Positions 1 through 7,004 of a stretch of DNA of 34,356 nt are shown here, in pieces. Origin of the DNA: Syntrophobacteraceae bacterium CG2_30_61_12 (GTDB lineage Bacteria > Desulfobacterota > Syntrophobacteria > Syntrophobacterales > DSM-9756); NCBI GenBank assembly GCA_001873705.1, contig MNZR01000239.1:1-34356 (forward strand), in the 5' to 3' direction. The notes beneath the pieces are model-generated. The model saw nothing but the letters and a program-made list of their open reading frames with translations. It made no database searches and was not told the DNA's origin. A program made the translations under genes and the position numbers. Position 1 is the stretch's first letter; every line of letters starts with the position of its first letter.

Positions 1-33
1 CACGAATTGAAATTTTTTATCCTTAACCAATAT
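1..33 (+). repeat. Right end of a dispersed 105-bp hairpin repeat (family 1), cut by window edge
   Basis: The first 33 bases align with the last third of the full copies at 16384-16489 and 27834-27938: CACGAA, then a purine/T-rich stretch, then CCTTAACC and a TAT end. The rest of the copy would lie before the window. It is somewhat diverged, for example AACCAATAT where other copies have AACCGGTAT. The rhodanese pseudogene ends 25 bases further in. Confidence 0.6.
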
Positions 34-57
34 ATCTCCGGCAGTGCTCAGCATACC

Positions 58-652
58 TTATTTTGCATAGGCAAAAACCAGCTCAGGATTGAGCCCATTG
101 GTCCAGGGGGGCGGTAGAATTTTTCCGGCCGTTTTTCAGGCGTTTGCCCTTGAAGTAACTGTCTTCGTCCGTCACTTTATCGCCTTCAAAACCGTCCACC
201 ATGTTGAAAACATTGGTGAAGCCGGCCTATTCCAGACGTTCGACGGCTGCGGCGCTGCGCTGACCCAATCGGCACATGACCAAAATCGGCTCGTCCGGTT
301 TGAACCTGGCCTTAACCTGAGCCTCGAAATCCGGATTGCTGACCAGAGCGAAAGCCTTCTTCTCTGCATTCCACTGACCCGACCAAAGCTCGGAAGGAAT
401 ATTAACCGCCATCGGAGCGTGACCTACAAAGTCATATTCCTCCGGGGTCTTCACATCGAGTACCTTCACTTTCTGCTGGTCGGCTTTCCACATCTCGTAG
501 GCTTCCGCAGCGGTGACGTATTTACCCAAACTGGTGTGTTTCTTCGGGTCCGCTGGCGCATCGCCACCAAATGCGACGGCGATAAGAAGAAGGAAAATAG
601 TGAGGCATGAAAACCAAATCACTGGAAGTGACATGTACAAAGATCTTTTCAT
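58..652 (-). pseudogene. Periplasmic rhodanese-like protein, broken by a nonsense codon and a frameshift
   Basis: The gene starts at ATG 652, six bases after a GGAGGAG ribosome site, and reads MKRSLYMSLPV, a hydrophobic signal peptide of about 30 residues. A rhodanese domain follows (VLDVKTPEEYDFVGHAPMAVNIP). Its active-site loop is present as CRLGQRSAAAVERL, with the catalytic Cys and its usual Arg. An in-frame TAG at about 227 then stops translation just before AGFTNVFNMVDGFEGD, which is standard rhodanese C-terminal sequence; CAG (Gln) to TAG would explain it. Further on, a run of six C on the coding strand (about 106-111) shifts the frame. Removing one C restores NSTAPWTNGLNPELVFAYAK and a TAA at 58-60. 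Two independent lesions point to a decaying gene. It lies 440 bp downstream of dsrP on the same strand, so a former sulfur-trafficking role is plausible but inferred. Confidence 0.85.
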
Positions 653-800
653 ACTGATCTCCTCCGTTGGCAAACCGCTCCCCCATATCCACCAAGGGCA
701 TTATGGACAAAATGCCCACGATTGCCAGATAATTCCGCCGGATTAGCCGAATCAAACGCGTTGAGAATCAATTCCTTCACTTCTTGTTGCCCCCTTGCCG

Positions 801-858
801 GCAGCGTCAGCATCTTGCCCGCATTGGGTAATGAAAGATCTCATCCTAAACCGGTATA
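801..858 (-). repeat. Degenerate inverted copy of the family 1 repeat
   Basis: On the plus strand this stretch reads CATCTTGCCCGC, then a GGTAATGAAA segment, then ATCCTAAACCGGTATA. This is the reverse complement of the left half of the copies at 16384 and 27834 (TATACTGG, TTAGGAT, TTTCATTACC, GCGGGCAAGATG). The other half is not clearly recognisable, so this is a decayed or truncated copy. Confidence 0.65.
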
Positions 859-977
859 ATTGCCCCCTAGCCTCGGGGATATTGGTGGCCTGACTCTTGA
901 CTATCCGCTAATCAGCCGTGCGAGAGTCAGTCAGTCATCGCTGGTGATGGAACTTCTTGATCGATTGGAAATAGTGG

Positions 978-1002
978 CGCCCTCCCCTGCAGGGGAAGGG
1001 CG
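978..1002 (-). terminator. Possible end-of-operon hairpin after dsrP
   Basis: CGCCCT, CCCCTGCAGGGG and AAGGGCG form a near-perfect palindrome with one bulge, centred on CCTGCAGG, 90 bp downstream of the dsrP stop. No T-run follows on the minus strand, so it is at best a weak intrinsic terminator or a 3' processing or stabilising structure. Confidence 0.3.
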
Positions 1003-1091
1003 TCTGCCTTGCGCGATTCATCCGCTTTGAGGCCCATCGGATCTCGCCAGCGGTGTGCGGAGCAATTGCCGACGGTAGTCGGGCACAACGG

Positions 1092-2246
1092 CTAGAGGTT
1101 TTCTTCCTTCACCGCGATGGCCACCTTATAGAGCACCGTGAGCACCAGGAAACCGGTGGCGTAAACGCCGATGGTGATCCCCAGTTCCGGGAAGGTCGGC
1201 CAGTATTCGGTGACCGTGTTGAAGGGGTTGGGAATGAAGCCGGTGATCACCAGGCCCAGGCCCTTTTCCAGCCAGAGCGCGATAAACACCAGCACGCAGG
1301 CGATCTTCAGGGTCTTTTCCTGGCTCCGCTTCTTCTTGCTGAGCAGCATCAGCACCGCGATCACCGACAGGATCGCCGACAGCCACATGAACGGCATCAG
1401 CTTGCCATGGCCTTCGAGGCCGCTGAACTGGTAGATGAACCCTTCCATGTGCGACGGTATGCCGCTGTAGAAGGAAGTGAACAGTTCCAGCAGCACAAAG
1501 AACACGTTCACGCACATGGCGTAGGCGACCACCTGGCTGAGCTTCTCGAAGGCTTCGTCGCCCGGATCGAATTTGCTCCGCTTACGCACGAAATAGGCCA
1601 GCAGAATCAGCAGCGACGGACCGGCGGCGAAGGCAGAGGCGAGAAAGCGCGGCGCCAGAATGGCGGTCAGCCAGAAGTGGCGGCCGGGAAGACCCGCATA
1701 CAGAAACGCGGTCACCGTATGGATGCTGACCGCCCAGGGAATGGACAGATAGATCAGCGGTTTGACCCAGGCCGGCGCGGCCACGCCCTTGCGTTCGGCC
1801 CCGAGCACGGTCCAGCCGATCACAATATTCAAAAACAGATAGCCGTTCAGGACCACCATGTCCCAGAACAGCACTGAATTGGGCGTCGGGTAAAGCAGCA
1901 CGTTTAGGAGCCGCATGGGTTTCCCGAGATCCACCACGATGAACAACAGGCACATGGTGACCGATGCCACCGCCAGGAATTCACCCAGGATGGTGATTTT
2001 GCCGAATACCTTCACATGGTGGAGGTAATAGGGCAGCACCACCATCACCGCCGATGCCGCCACCCCGACCAGAAAGGTGAATTGTGCGATATAAAAGCCC
2101 CAGGACACGTCCCGACTCATGCCGGTGATCCTCAGACCCTGGTTTAGCTGCAGCAGGTAGCAGCCGAACCCGATCCCGGCCAAGACCAGGAGCGTCACGA
2201 GCAAACGCCAATAGCTCTTGCTTCCTTCCAGCGCTTTTTCCAGCAT
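1092..2246 (-). CDS. dsrP: DsrP, NrfD-family membrane subunit of the DsrMKJOP complex
   Basis: This 384-residue integral membrane protein has about ten hydrophobic segments, beginning at residues 15-32, and matches the NrfD/PsrC-type quinone-interacting family. Recognisable stretches are SRDVSWGFYIAQFTFLVG near the N terminus, VVDLGKPMRLLNVL in the middle and the LITGFIPNPFNTVTEY region near the C terminus. In this family the subunit exchanges electrons with menaquinone at the periplasmic side and pairs with the ferredoxin-like DsrO. The ATG lies nine bases after the dsrO stop, preceded by GAGGGAG, so the two are translated from one message. It is the last intact gene of the dsr operon. Length and topology are normal for DsrP. 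Confidence 0.95.
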   Translation of the reverse strand: MLEKALEGSKSYWRLLVTLLVLAGIGFGCYLLQLNQGLRITGMSRDVSWGFYIAQFTFLVGVAASAVMVVLPYYLHHVKVFGKITILGEFLAVASVTMCLLFIVVDLGKPMRLLNVLLYPTPNSVLFWDMVVLNGYLFLNIVIGWTVLGAERKGVAAPAWVKPLIYLSIPWAVSIHTVTAFLYAGLPGRHFWLTAILAPRFLASAFAAGPSLLILLAYFVRKRSKFDPGDEAFEKLSQVVAYAMCVNVFFVLLELFTSFYSGIPSHMEGFIYQFSGLEGHGKLMPFMWLSAILSVIAVLMLLSKKKRSQEKTLKIACVLVFIALWLEKGLGLVITGFIPNPFNTVTEYWPTFPELGITIGVYATGFLVLTVLYKVAIAVKEENL

Positions 2247-2255
2247 GGTGCTCCC

Positions 2256-3044
2256 TCACACGATATAGTAAACGTTCGGTCCGGTTCCCAGTTCGTTTTT
2301 GCGGCGGATGGTGTAATGCTGCTTCAACAGCTCACGGACCGGCGAAGTCGGATCGCCGAGGTTGCCGAAGGTGAGCGCCTTGGCCTTGCACACTTCGACG
2401 CAGGCGGGATAGAGATTCTTCGCCAGCCGTTCGGCGCAGAAGTTGCATTTTTCCACCACGCCCTTGGTCCGGGTGGGGAACTGCATATTGAGTTCCTTGA
2501 TGAACGGTCGCGGGTCCTGCCAGTTGAAGCTGCGCGATCCGTAGGGGCAGCCGGCCATGCAATAGCGGCAGCCGATGCAGCGGTGAAAGTCCATCATCAC
2601 CACGCCGTCCTCGGGGCGCTTGAAGGTCGCCTGGGTCGGGCAGACCCGCACGCAAGGCGGGTTGCTGCAATGGTTGCAGAGCAACAGGAACGGTTTGCCC
2701 TTAGCCTCGGCGGGCGGATACTCATGACCCTCGGTGGGGAAGGCGTGCTGGTAGAGGTCGGTCCAGAGCCACTTGATTTCCCGTTTCGGGTCGGCGATTT
2801 CCGGAACATTGTGAATGCCGTGGCAGGCCGTCATGCAATCGGTGCAGGGCTGCTTCTCCTGGTAGTCCCAGCACTTTTTCATGTCGATCACCATCGCCCA
2901 CTGGAGAGCACCCGCCGCTTCCGCGGCCGCTTCATGACCCGCCTCCTGGGTCGCCGCGAACACGTTCCAGACCCGTACACCGCTCAACCCCAGAACGGAG
3001 AGTCCTCCTATCTTCAAGAAGCTTCTTCTGCTCCCATCCATCAT
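2256..3044 (-). CDS. dsrO: DsrO, Tat-exported ferredoxin-like subunit of DsrMKJOP
   Basis: This 262-residue periplasmic iron-sulfur protein begins with a twin-arginine signal (SRRSFLK at residues 5-11, then a hydrophobic stretch to about 30). Four cysteine groups are visible: C58/C67/C70/C74, C123/C126/C131/C135, C156/C159/C162/C166 and C200/C203/C215/C219. They suit up to four [4Fe-4S] clusters, as in NrfC-like proteins. It would pass electrons between DsrP and the haems of DsrJ. I chose ATG 3044 because it overlaps the dsrJ stop as ATGA and follows AAGGAG by a few bases. The reading frame stays open 33 codons further upstream, but that part lies inside dsrJ and does not look like a signal peptide. 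Confidence 0.95.
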   Translation of the reverse strand: MMDGSRRSFLKIGGLSVLGLSGVRVWNVFAATQEAGHEAAAEAAGALQWAMVIDMKKCWDYQEKQPCTDCMTACHGIHNVPEIADPKREIKWLWTDLYQHAFPTEGHEYPPAEAKGKPFLLLCNHCSNPPCVRVCPTQATFKRPEDGVVMMDFHRCIGCRYCMAGCPYGSRSFNWQDPRPFIKELNMQFPTRTKGVVEKCNFCAERLAKNLYPACVEVCKAKALTFGNLGDPTSPVRELLKQHYTIRRKNELGTGPNVYYIV

Positions 3045-3424
3045 TGATTCTCCTTCGGTGCGATGTGGCAGTCCCAGCAATATGGCGTCACCCCGGCGTA
3101 GTTGTGGCATTGGTCGCAGAATTTGACCTTGCTGGTGTGGCATTCCATACAGGTGTTCTGCAAACTCGGGTTGAATTCCTTGCCGTCGAGGCCGACGTAG
3201 ACCCGATTGGCCTGGCGCACCACCTGATCACGCCAGTCGTTGAGCAGTTGCATGTGGCCGGCCTTCATGAAGGCGAGCGACTGCACGCAGGTTTTCTGCT
3301 CTTTCGGCAGTTCCGGTTTCGGCGCCGGCGCCGCTCCCCCAATGTTGTACAGGAAGGGGAAGGTGAACAGCCCGACAAGAATCAGCAGCCCGGGAATGAT
3401 CTTGTTGGCATCATAGATCTTCAT
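3041..3424 (-). CDS. dsrJ: DsrJ, membrane-anchored triheme cytochrome c
   Basis: This 127-residue protein has one N-terminal membrane anchor (about residues 9-27) and three CXXCH haem sites: CMECH at 92-96, CDQCH at 103-107 and CWDCH at 116-120. An additional cysteine, C46 in KTCVQS, is a good candidate for the unusual His/Cys distal haem ligand reported for DsrJ of Allochromatium; that assignment rests on family knowledge. The start at 3424 sits about six bases after GAGGAGG. ATG 3427 immediately upstream is an alternative, and a TTG further upstream is unlikely. The gene overlaps the 3' end of dsrK by 14 bases and its stop is shared with the dsrO start. Confidence 0.93.
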   Translation of the reverse strand: MKIYDANKIIPGLLILVGLFTFPFLYNIGGAAPAPKPELPKEQKTCVQSLAFMKAGHMQLLNDWRDQVVRQANRVYVGLDGKEFNPSLQNTCMECHTSKVKFCDQCHNYAGVTPYCWDCHIAPKENQ

Positions 3425-5033
3425 CATCTTCCTCCTCAAAGCCGGGGAGCGGTTCGCTACGCAGATCCGTCGTGCGCTGCTTTTCCCCTTCCATCACGAG
3501 CGCGTTTCCAACCAGTTCATGGACCCCGGTAACTCCCACATCCGGGACCCAATAATCCATCAGGGCCGGCAGCACCGCGCGGTCGATGGCGCAGATACAG
3601 GACAGCATGTTGACTCCGTGCTTGTCGTGCACGTGCTTGACCGCGTTGGCCCTGGGGAGTCCGCCGCGCATCCGCATTTCCAGGTATTCACCGGCGTTCA
3701 GACCGGCCCCGGAACCGCAGCAGAAGGTGCGCTCGCGAATGGTGTTTTCGGGCATTTCGAAGAAGTTGTTGCACACGTTCTTGATCACGTAGCGCGGTTC
3801 TTCCAGCAGTCCCATGCCGCGGGCGGGGTTGCAGGAATCGTGGTAGGTGACCCGGAGCTTATCGTTGCGGCTGGGGTCCAGCTTGAGTTTGCCGTGCTTG
3901 ATGAGGTCCGCGGTGAATTCAACGATGTGGATCATCTTGGTGGCACTGGCGTTGTCGAATACCGTGCCGGTGATCGGCGACTTCGGAACTTCCAGGAAGT
4001 CGGCCGGTCCGTTCATGGTTTCCATGTACTGGTTGATCACCCGCCACATGTGACCGCATTCGCCGCCGATGATGTATTTGACTCCGAGGCGCTTGGCTTC
4101 GGCGTACATCTTGGCGTTGAGCCGCTTCATGGTTTCATGGGAAGTGAAGAAACCGAAGTTGCCGCCCTCGGACGCGTAGGTGCTCCAGGTATAATCCAAC
4201 CCGATTTCATGGAACAGCATCAGGTAACCCATCAGGGTGTAGGTGCCGGGATCGGCGAACACGTCCCCGGACGGGGTGACGAAGAGGATTTCGGCGCCCT
4301 TGCGATTGAGCGAGGGTTCCACCCGGACCCCGGTCACCTCTTCGATTTCATCGACGAAAAAGTCCATCATGTCCTTGAAGGCGTGGGGCTGAATCCCCAA
4401 ATGGTTACCGGTGCGGAAACAGTTGGCCGCCGGTGCCGCCACCCAGTCCACGTTGCAGCCGATCAGGTTGAGCAGTTCGCGACCGATGATGGTCACTTCC
4501 GCGGTGTCGATCCCGTAGGGGCAGAACACCGAGCAACGCCGGCATTCGGAGCACTGGAACAGGTAGTAAAACCATTCCTTGAGCACTTTTTCGGTGAGTT
4601 CACGGCCGCCCGAATATTTCTTGAACATCCGCCCGAAGGTGGTGAAATTGCCGCGGTAGACCGAGCGCAGCAGTTCCGCCCGGAGCACCGGCATGTTCTT
4701 GGGGTCGCCGGTGCCGATGAAGAAATGGCACTTATCGGCGCAGGCCCCGCAGCGCACGCAGATATCCATGAACAGTTTGAACGAACGGAACTTTTCCAGC
4801 CGTTCCTTCATCCCGTCCAGCAGGATTTCCTGCCAGTTCGCGGGCAGCTTCCAATCGTCTTCCTCGGGCCGCCATTCGCGCGGATTGGGCAGGCCGAGGA
4901 TTTCAAGATTGTGCGGTTTGCAGGCATAGAGGTAATTACCGGGCTTGAACTCCACCGGGGTTTCCATCCACCCCTGTTGTGGCGGCCGGTGATCGATTTT
5001 TGCAAGTTGGTCTGGTTTGGGAACATTCGCCAT
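3411..5033 (-). CDS. dsrK: DsrK, HdrD-like iron-sulfur subunit of DsrMKJOP
   Basis: This 540-residue cytoplasm-facing subunit is the proposed site where thiol/disulfide chemistry (the DsrC trisulfide) meets menaquinone electrons. Two ferredoxin-type clusters are bound by C92/C95/C98/C102 and C161/C164/C167/C171. The C-terminal half carries the cysteine-rich CCG features of heterodisulfide reductase: GGECGH (C326), DSCNPARG (C401), CCGSGAG (C438/C439) and SCICAID (C479/C481), which build the noncubane-type catalytic cluster in HdrD relatives. The ATG is two bases after the dsrM stop, and its AAGGAG ribosome site overlaps the last dsrM codons. The acidic C-terminal tail (EEEDDEDL) overlaps the dsrJ start. 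Confidence 0.96.
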   Translation of the reverse strand: MANVPKPDQLAKIDHRPPQQGWMETPVEFKPGNYLYACKPHNLEILGLPNPREWRPEEDDWKLPANWQEILLDGMKERLEKFRSFKLFMDICVRCGACADKCHFFIGTGDPKNMPVLRAELLRSVYRGNFTTFGRMFKKYSGGRELTEKVLKEWFYYLFQCSECRRCSVFCPYGIDTAEVTIIGRELLNLIGCNVDWVAAPAANCFRTGNHLGIQPHAFKDMMDFFVDEIEEVTGVRVEPSLNRKGAEILFVTPSGDVFADPGTYTLMGYLMLFHEIGLDYTWSTYASEGGNFGFFTSHETMKRLNAKMYAEAKRLGVKYIIGGECGHMWRVINQYMETMNGPADFLEVPKSPITGTVFDNASATKMIHIVEFTADLIKHGKLKLDPSRNDKLRVTYHDSCNPARGMGLLEEPRYVIKNVCNNFFEMPENTIRERTFCCGSGAGLNAGEYLEMRMRGGLPRANAVKHVHDKHGVNMLSCICAIDRAVLPALMDYWVPDVGVTGVHELVGNALVMEGEKQRTTDLRSEPLPGFEEEDDEDL

Positions 5034-5035
5034 GG

Positions 5036-6040
5036 TTACTCCTTCTCCACCGGTAGGCCAGCCTCAATCATCTTTTCCCTGAACTCTTCTTCATACTCGT
5101 CGTAGGTATGGGTCTTGACCGGGTAATTCCAAGGATTCACATGCCGCACGAAGCGGCTGTTGTTGGCCAGGTTGCGGGTCGGGCTGAGAAACACTCCGGC
5201 CAAATGCACCAGTTTACTGAACGGAAAATAGGCAAACAACACACTCACCAGGAAGATGTGGATGTAAAAAATGGAGCCCACCCCTTCCACCACCGTTGGT
5301 TGCAACGCGGCCAGTCCCAGGGTCATTTGCTTGACCCCGATGATGTCGACCTTGATGAAATAGCGCATCAAAATGCCGGTCAGACCGATACTGAAGATGA
5401 GGACCAGCGGGAAATAATCCGCCGGCAGCGAAATGTATTTCAATTGCGGCACCAGGTAGCGGCGCGCGAACAGGTAGGCGATTGCGGCCAAGAGCACCGC
5501 GCCGGAAAGATAAAAGCGGGGCACCCCCACTTCCAGGAAGCCGTCCAGCCCCTCGAGGCCGCGCACCAAGCCGGCCACCGGTTCGGAAAAGAACCGAAAA
5601 TGGCGGATCAGAATCACCAAAAACGCATAATGGAAGGCGATCGCCCCCAGCCATAGCCATTTGGCCGAACCGTAGAGCAGCTTCGGACCCTCGCGCAGTT
5701 CCAGCTTGACGTTGCGAAACAGCGATCGGAACAGAAACACTTCGAAGAACATCCGTTTGAGGACGCCCTTGGTGTCGACCGGATTCTCGATCGGGCTCCA
5801 TTTTACCCATGGGAGAGACTTCTGCTGCCCGCAGGTGGTCGGAATGCGGAACGGCACGGGGGAACGCGCCCAACCCACGATCCGATACACCATGCCGAAC
5901 AGGAAGATCGCGAACGCCAGATAGGGGATCAGCACTCCGAACAAAAAGTGCATCCCTATGAGGCCCGCGCCGACCCAGGAGAGCAAAACGAGCACCACCA
6001 CGGCCACAAGTGAAAAAACGACGGATTCCTTGGGGTTCAT
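5036..6040 (-). CDS. dsrM: DsrM, NarI-like cytochrome b subunit of DsrMKJOP
   Basis: This 334-residue membrane protein has hydrophobic segments at about 8-28, 33-53, 128-146, 176-192, 208-226 and 255-272. Histidines suitable for haem b ligation lie in the predicted membrane helices or at their edges (H137, H147, H261, H279). By family it oxidises or reduces menaquinone and delivers electrons through two b haems to DsrK. The start ATG follows GAGGTG by eight or nine bases. It is the first dsr gene proper, lying 39 bp after the RsbRD-like gene. Between the second and third helices is a cytoplasmic loop of about 70 residues (IPTTCGQQKSLPWVKWSPIE), typical of DsrM. Confidence 0.95.
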   Translation of the reverse strand: MNPKESVVFSLVAVVVLVLLSWVGAGLIGMHFLFGVLIPYLAFAIFLFGMVYRIVGWARSPVPFRIPTTCGQQKSLPWVKWSPIENPVDTKGVLKRMFFEVFLFRSLFRNVKLELREGPKLLYGSAKWLWLGAIAFHYAFLVILIRHFRFFSEPVAGLVRGLEGLDGFLEVGVPRFYLSGAVLLAAIAYLFARRYLVPQLKYISLPADYFPLVLIFSIGLTGILMRYFIKVDIIGVKQMTLGLAALQPTVVEGVGSIFYIHIFLVSVLFAYFPFSKLVHLAGVFLSPTRNLANNSRFVRHVNPWNYPVKTHTYDEYEEEFREKMIEAGLPVEKE

Positions 6041-6079
6041 TTAACGGCACCTCGCTTTACATTTGGTTAATAATGGATG

Positions 6080-6619
6080 TTATGATTCAGGGACTCGGGA
6101 GCGCTGCGCCCGTTTCTCCCATAAAGCATTGGCGCGTTCCAGAAGCTTGCCGGCCCGCTGTTCGCTTTCCTTGACCCTGATGCTGTAAAGCTGGGCCCGG
6201 CAGTTGGTGTAAATGTCGAACGCCAGCAGGGCCAGCCGATCGATGCGGGGGGCAAATTGCCGGAGTTGGCGAGACAGTTCCGGTTCCTCCAGGTCCTCGG
6301 CCAGCACGTCGCTCAACACGCGTTTCAGCTGGAAGATGAAAACCAGGGCCCGCGCCGGGCTGAAATCCTGCAGCGCCCGTACCCGAATGATATCGTCGAG
6401 AAACGTGGTGGCTTCCACTTCGTCCTTGTTTTCCAGCAGCAGGTCCAAAATTCCGTTGAGGCCGTCGCGAACGGTCCGGCCCACCGGATTGGCGAAGGGA
6501 TCTTGTTCTTTTTTCAGGAACTGAGCGGTTTCTTCCGGGTAGGAATCGATCACCGCCTGGAACCAGCCGGTGAGTATTGCGGAACGTTTCTTTGCTAAAA
6601 GTTTCTCAAATGCCATCAT
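6080..6619 (-). CDS. RsbRD N-terminal-domain-like protein leading the dsr operon
   Basis: This soluble, mostly helical protein of about 179 residues reads MMAFEKLLAKKRSAILTGWF at its start. It resembles the RsbT co-antagonist RsbRD N-terminal (globin-like sensor) domain, a small protein often found directly before dsrM in sulfate reducers (family knowledge). No haem motif, membrane segment or kinase domain is visible, and there is no STAS domain as in true RsbR proteins. It is first in the dsr transcript, about 165 nt after the predicted transcription start. The context suggests a regulatory or accessory role for DsrMKJOP, but the function is unproven. The start could be GTG 6622, ATG 6619 or ATG 6616; AAGG lies about six bases before ATG 6619. 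Confidence 0.75.
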   Translation of the reverse strand: MMAFEKLLAKKRSAILTGWFQAVIDSYPEETAQFLKKEQDPFANPVGRTVRDGLNGILDLLLENKDEVEATTFLDDIIRVRALQDFSPARALVFIFQLKRVLSDVLAEDLEEPELSRQLRQFAPRIDRLALLAFDIYTNCRAQLYSIRVKESEQRAGKLLERANALWEKRAQRSRVPES

Positions 6620-7004
6620 CACTTACCTTGCCTGTGCCGCGGTGCCATCCGTGGCCCACCGGGACGCCGAAGTCAACGGCCGCGGCGCCCGCGCCCGGCC
6701 GATGCGCACCCTGACGGCGGCCTGGAGACCGGACGCGCACCCGGCACCCGCTGGCTCCGTGGGCCTTCCACCTTATCTTGTGAACTAGCGCACTATAGAC
6801 CCATCCTGCAAGCCTGTCAAGGCTGATCCAACGGCCTTCTACCGACTTTCAACCGGTCGGGATGGACCCTTGAATAACCGCGTTGACGGACCAAGGATGA
6901 GCCTTATCTTGGTCCTCTTGCCGCGCCAGATGCCATGCCGGGTGCTGGCCGCGAGCACGCGCGGTTGTTGGATTTCGGTTTCGCTGCAGGAAACAGCGGG
7001 TCGC
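6620..7004. other. Promoter-leader region of the dsr operon
   Basis: No gene is supported in these 385 bases. On the minus strand they hold the dsr promoter (6792-6820) and a very GC-rich untranslated leader of about 165 nt. The remainder (6821-7004) is the spacer behind the radical SAM gene, which ends at 7005. CCGAC and GTCGG arms near 6843-6861 form a short palindrome upstream of the -35 box that could bind a regulator. Confidence 0.5.
6792..6820 (-). promoter_or_regulatory. Sigma70-type promoter of the dsr operon
   Basis: Read on the minus strand, the -35 box is a perfect TTGACA (6820-6815), the spacer is exactly 17 bases, and the -10 box is TATAGT (6797-6792). Transcription should start near 6785, leaving about 165 nt of GC-rich leader before the RsbRD-like gene. 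No other promoter this good is visible between the radical SAM gene and dsrM. Confidence 0.8.

Larger units (their letters stand above)
653..1091. other. Intergenic region between dsrP and the rhodanese pseudogene
   Basis: No convincing gene is visible in these 439 bases. They hold a degenerate inverted copy of the family 1 repeat (801-858) and a GC-rich imperfect palindrome (978-1002) that may end the dsr transcript. No clear promoter for the rhodanese pseudogene was recognised. Confidence 0.5.

Noticed and set aside
225-227. The in-frame TAG in the rhodanese gene as a pyrrolysine codon
   Set aside because: The expected residue is probably Gln (CAG to TAG), a second lesion follows downstream, and no pyrrolysine genes are in the window. 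Nonsense mutation is simpler.
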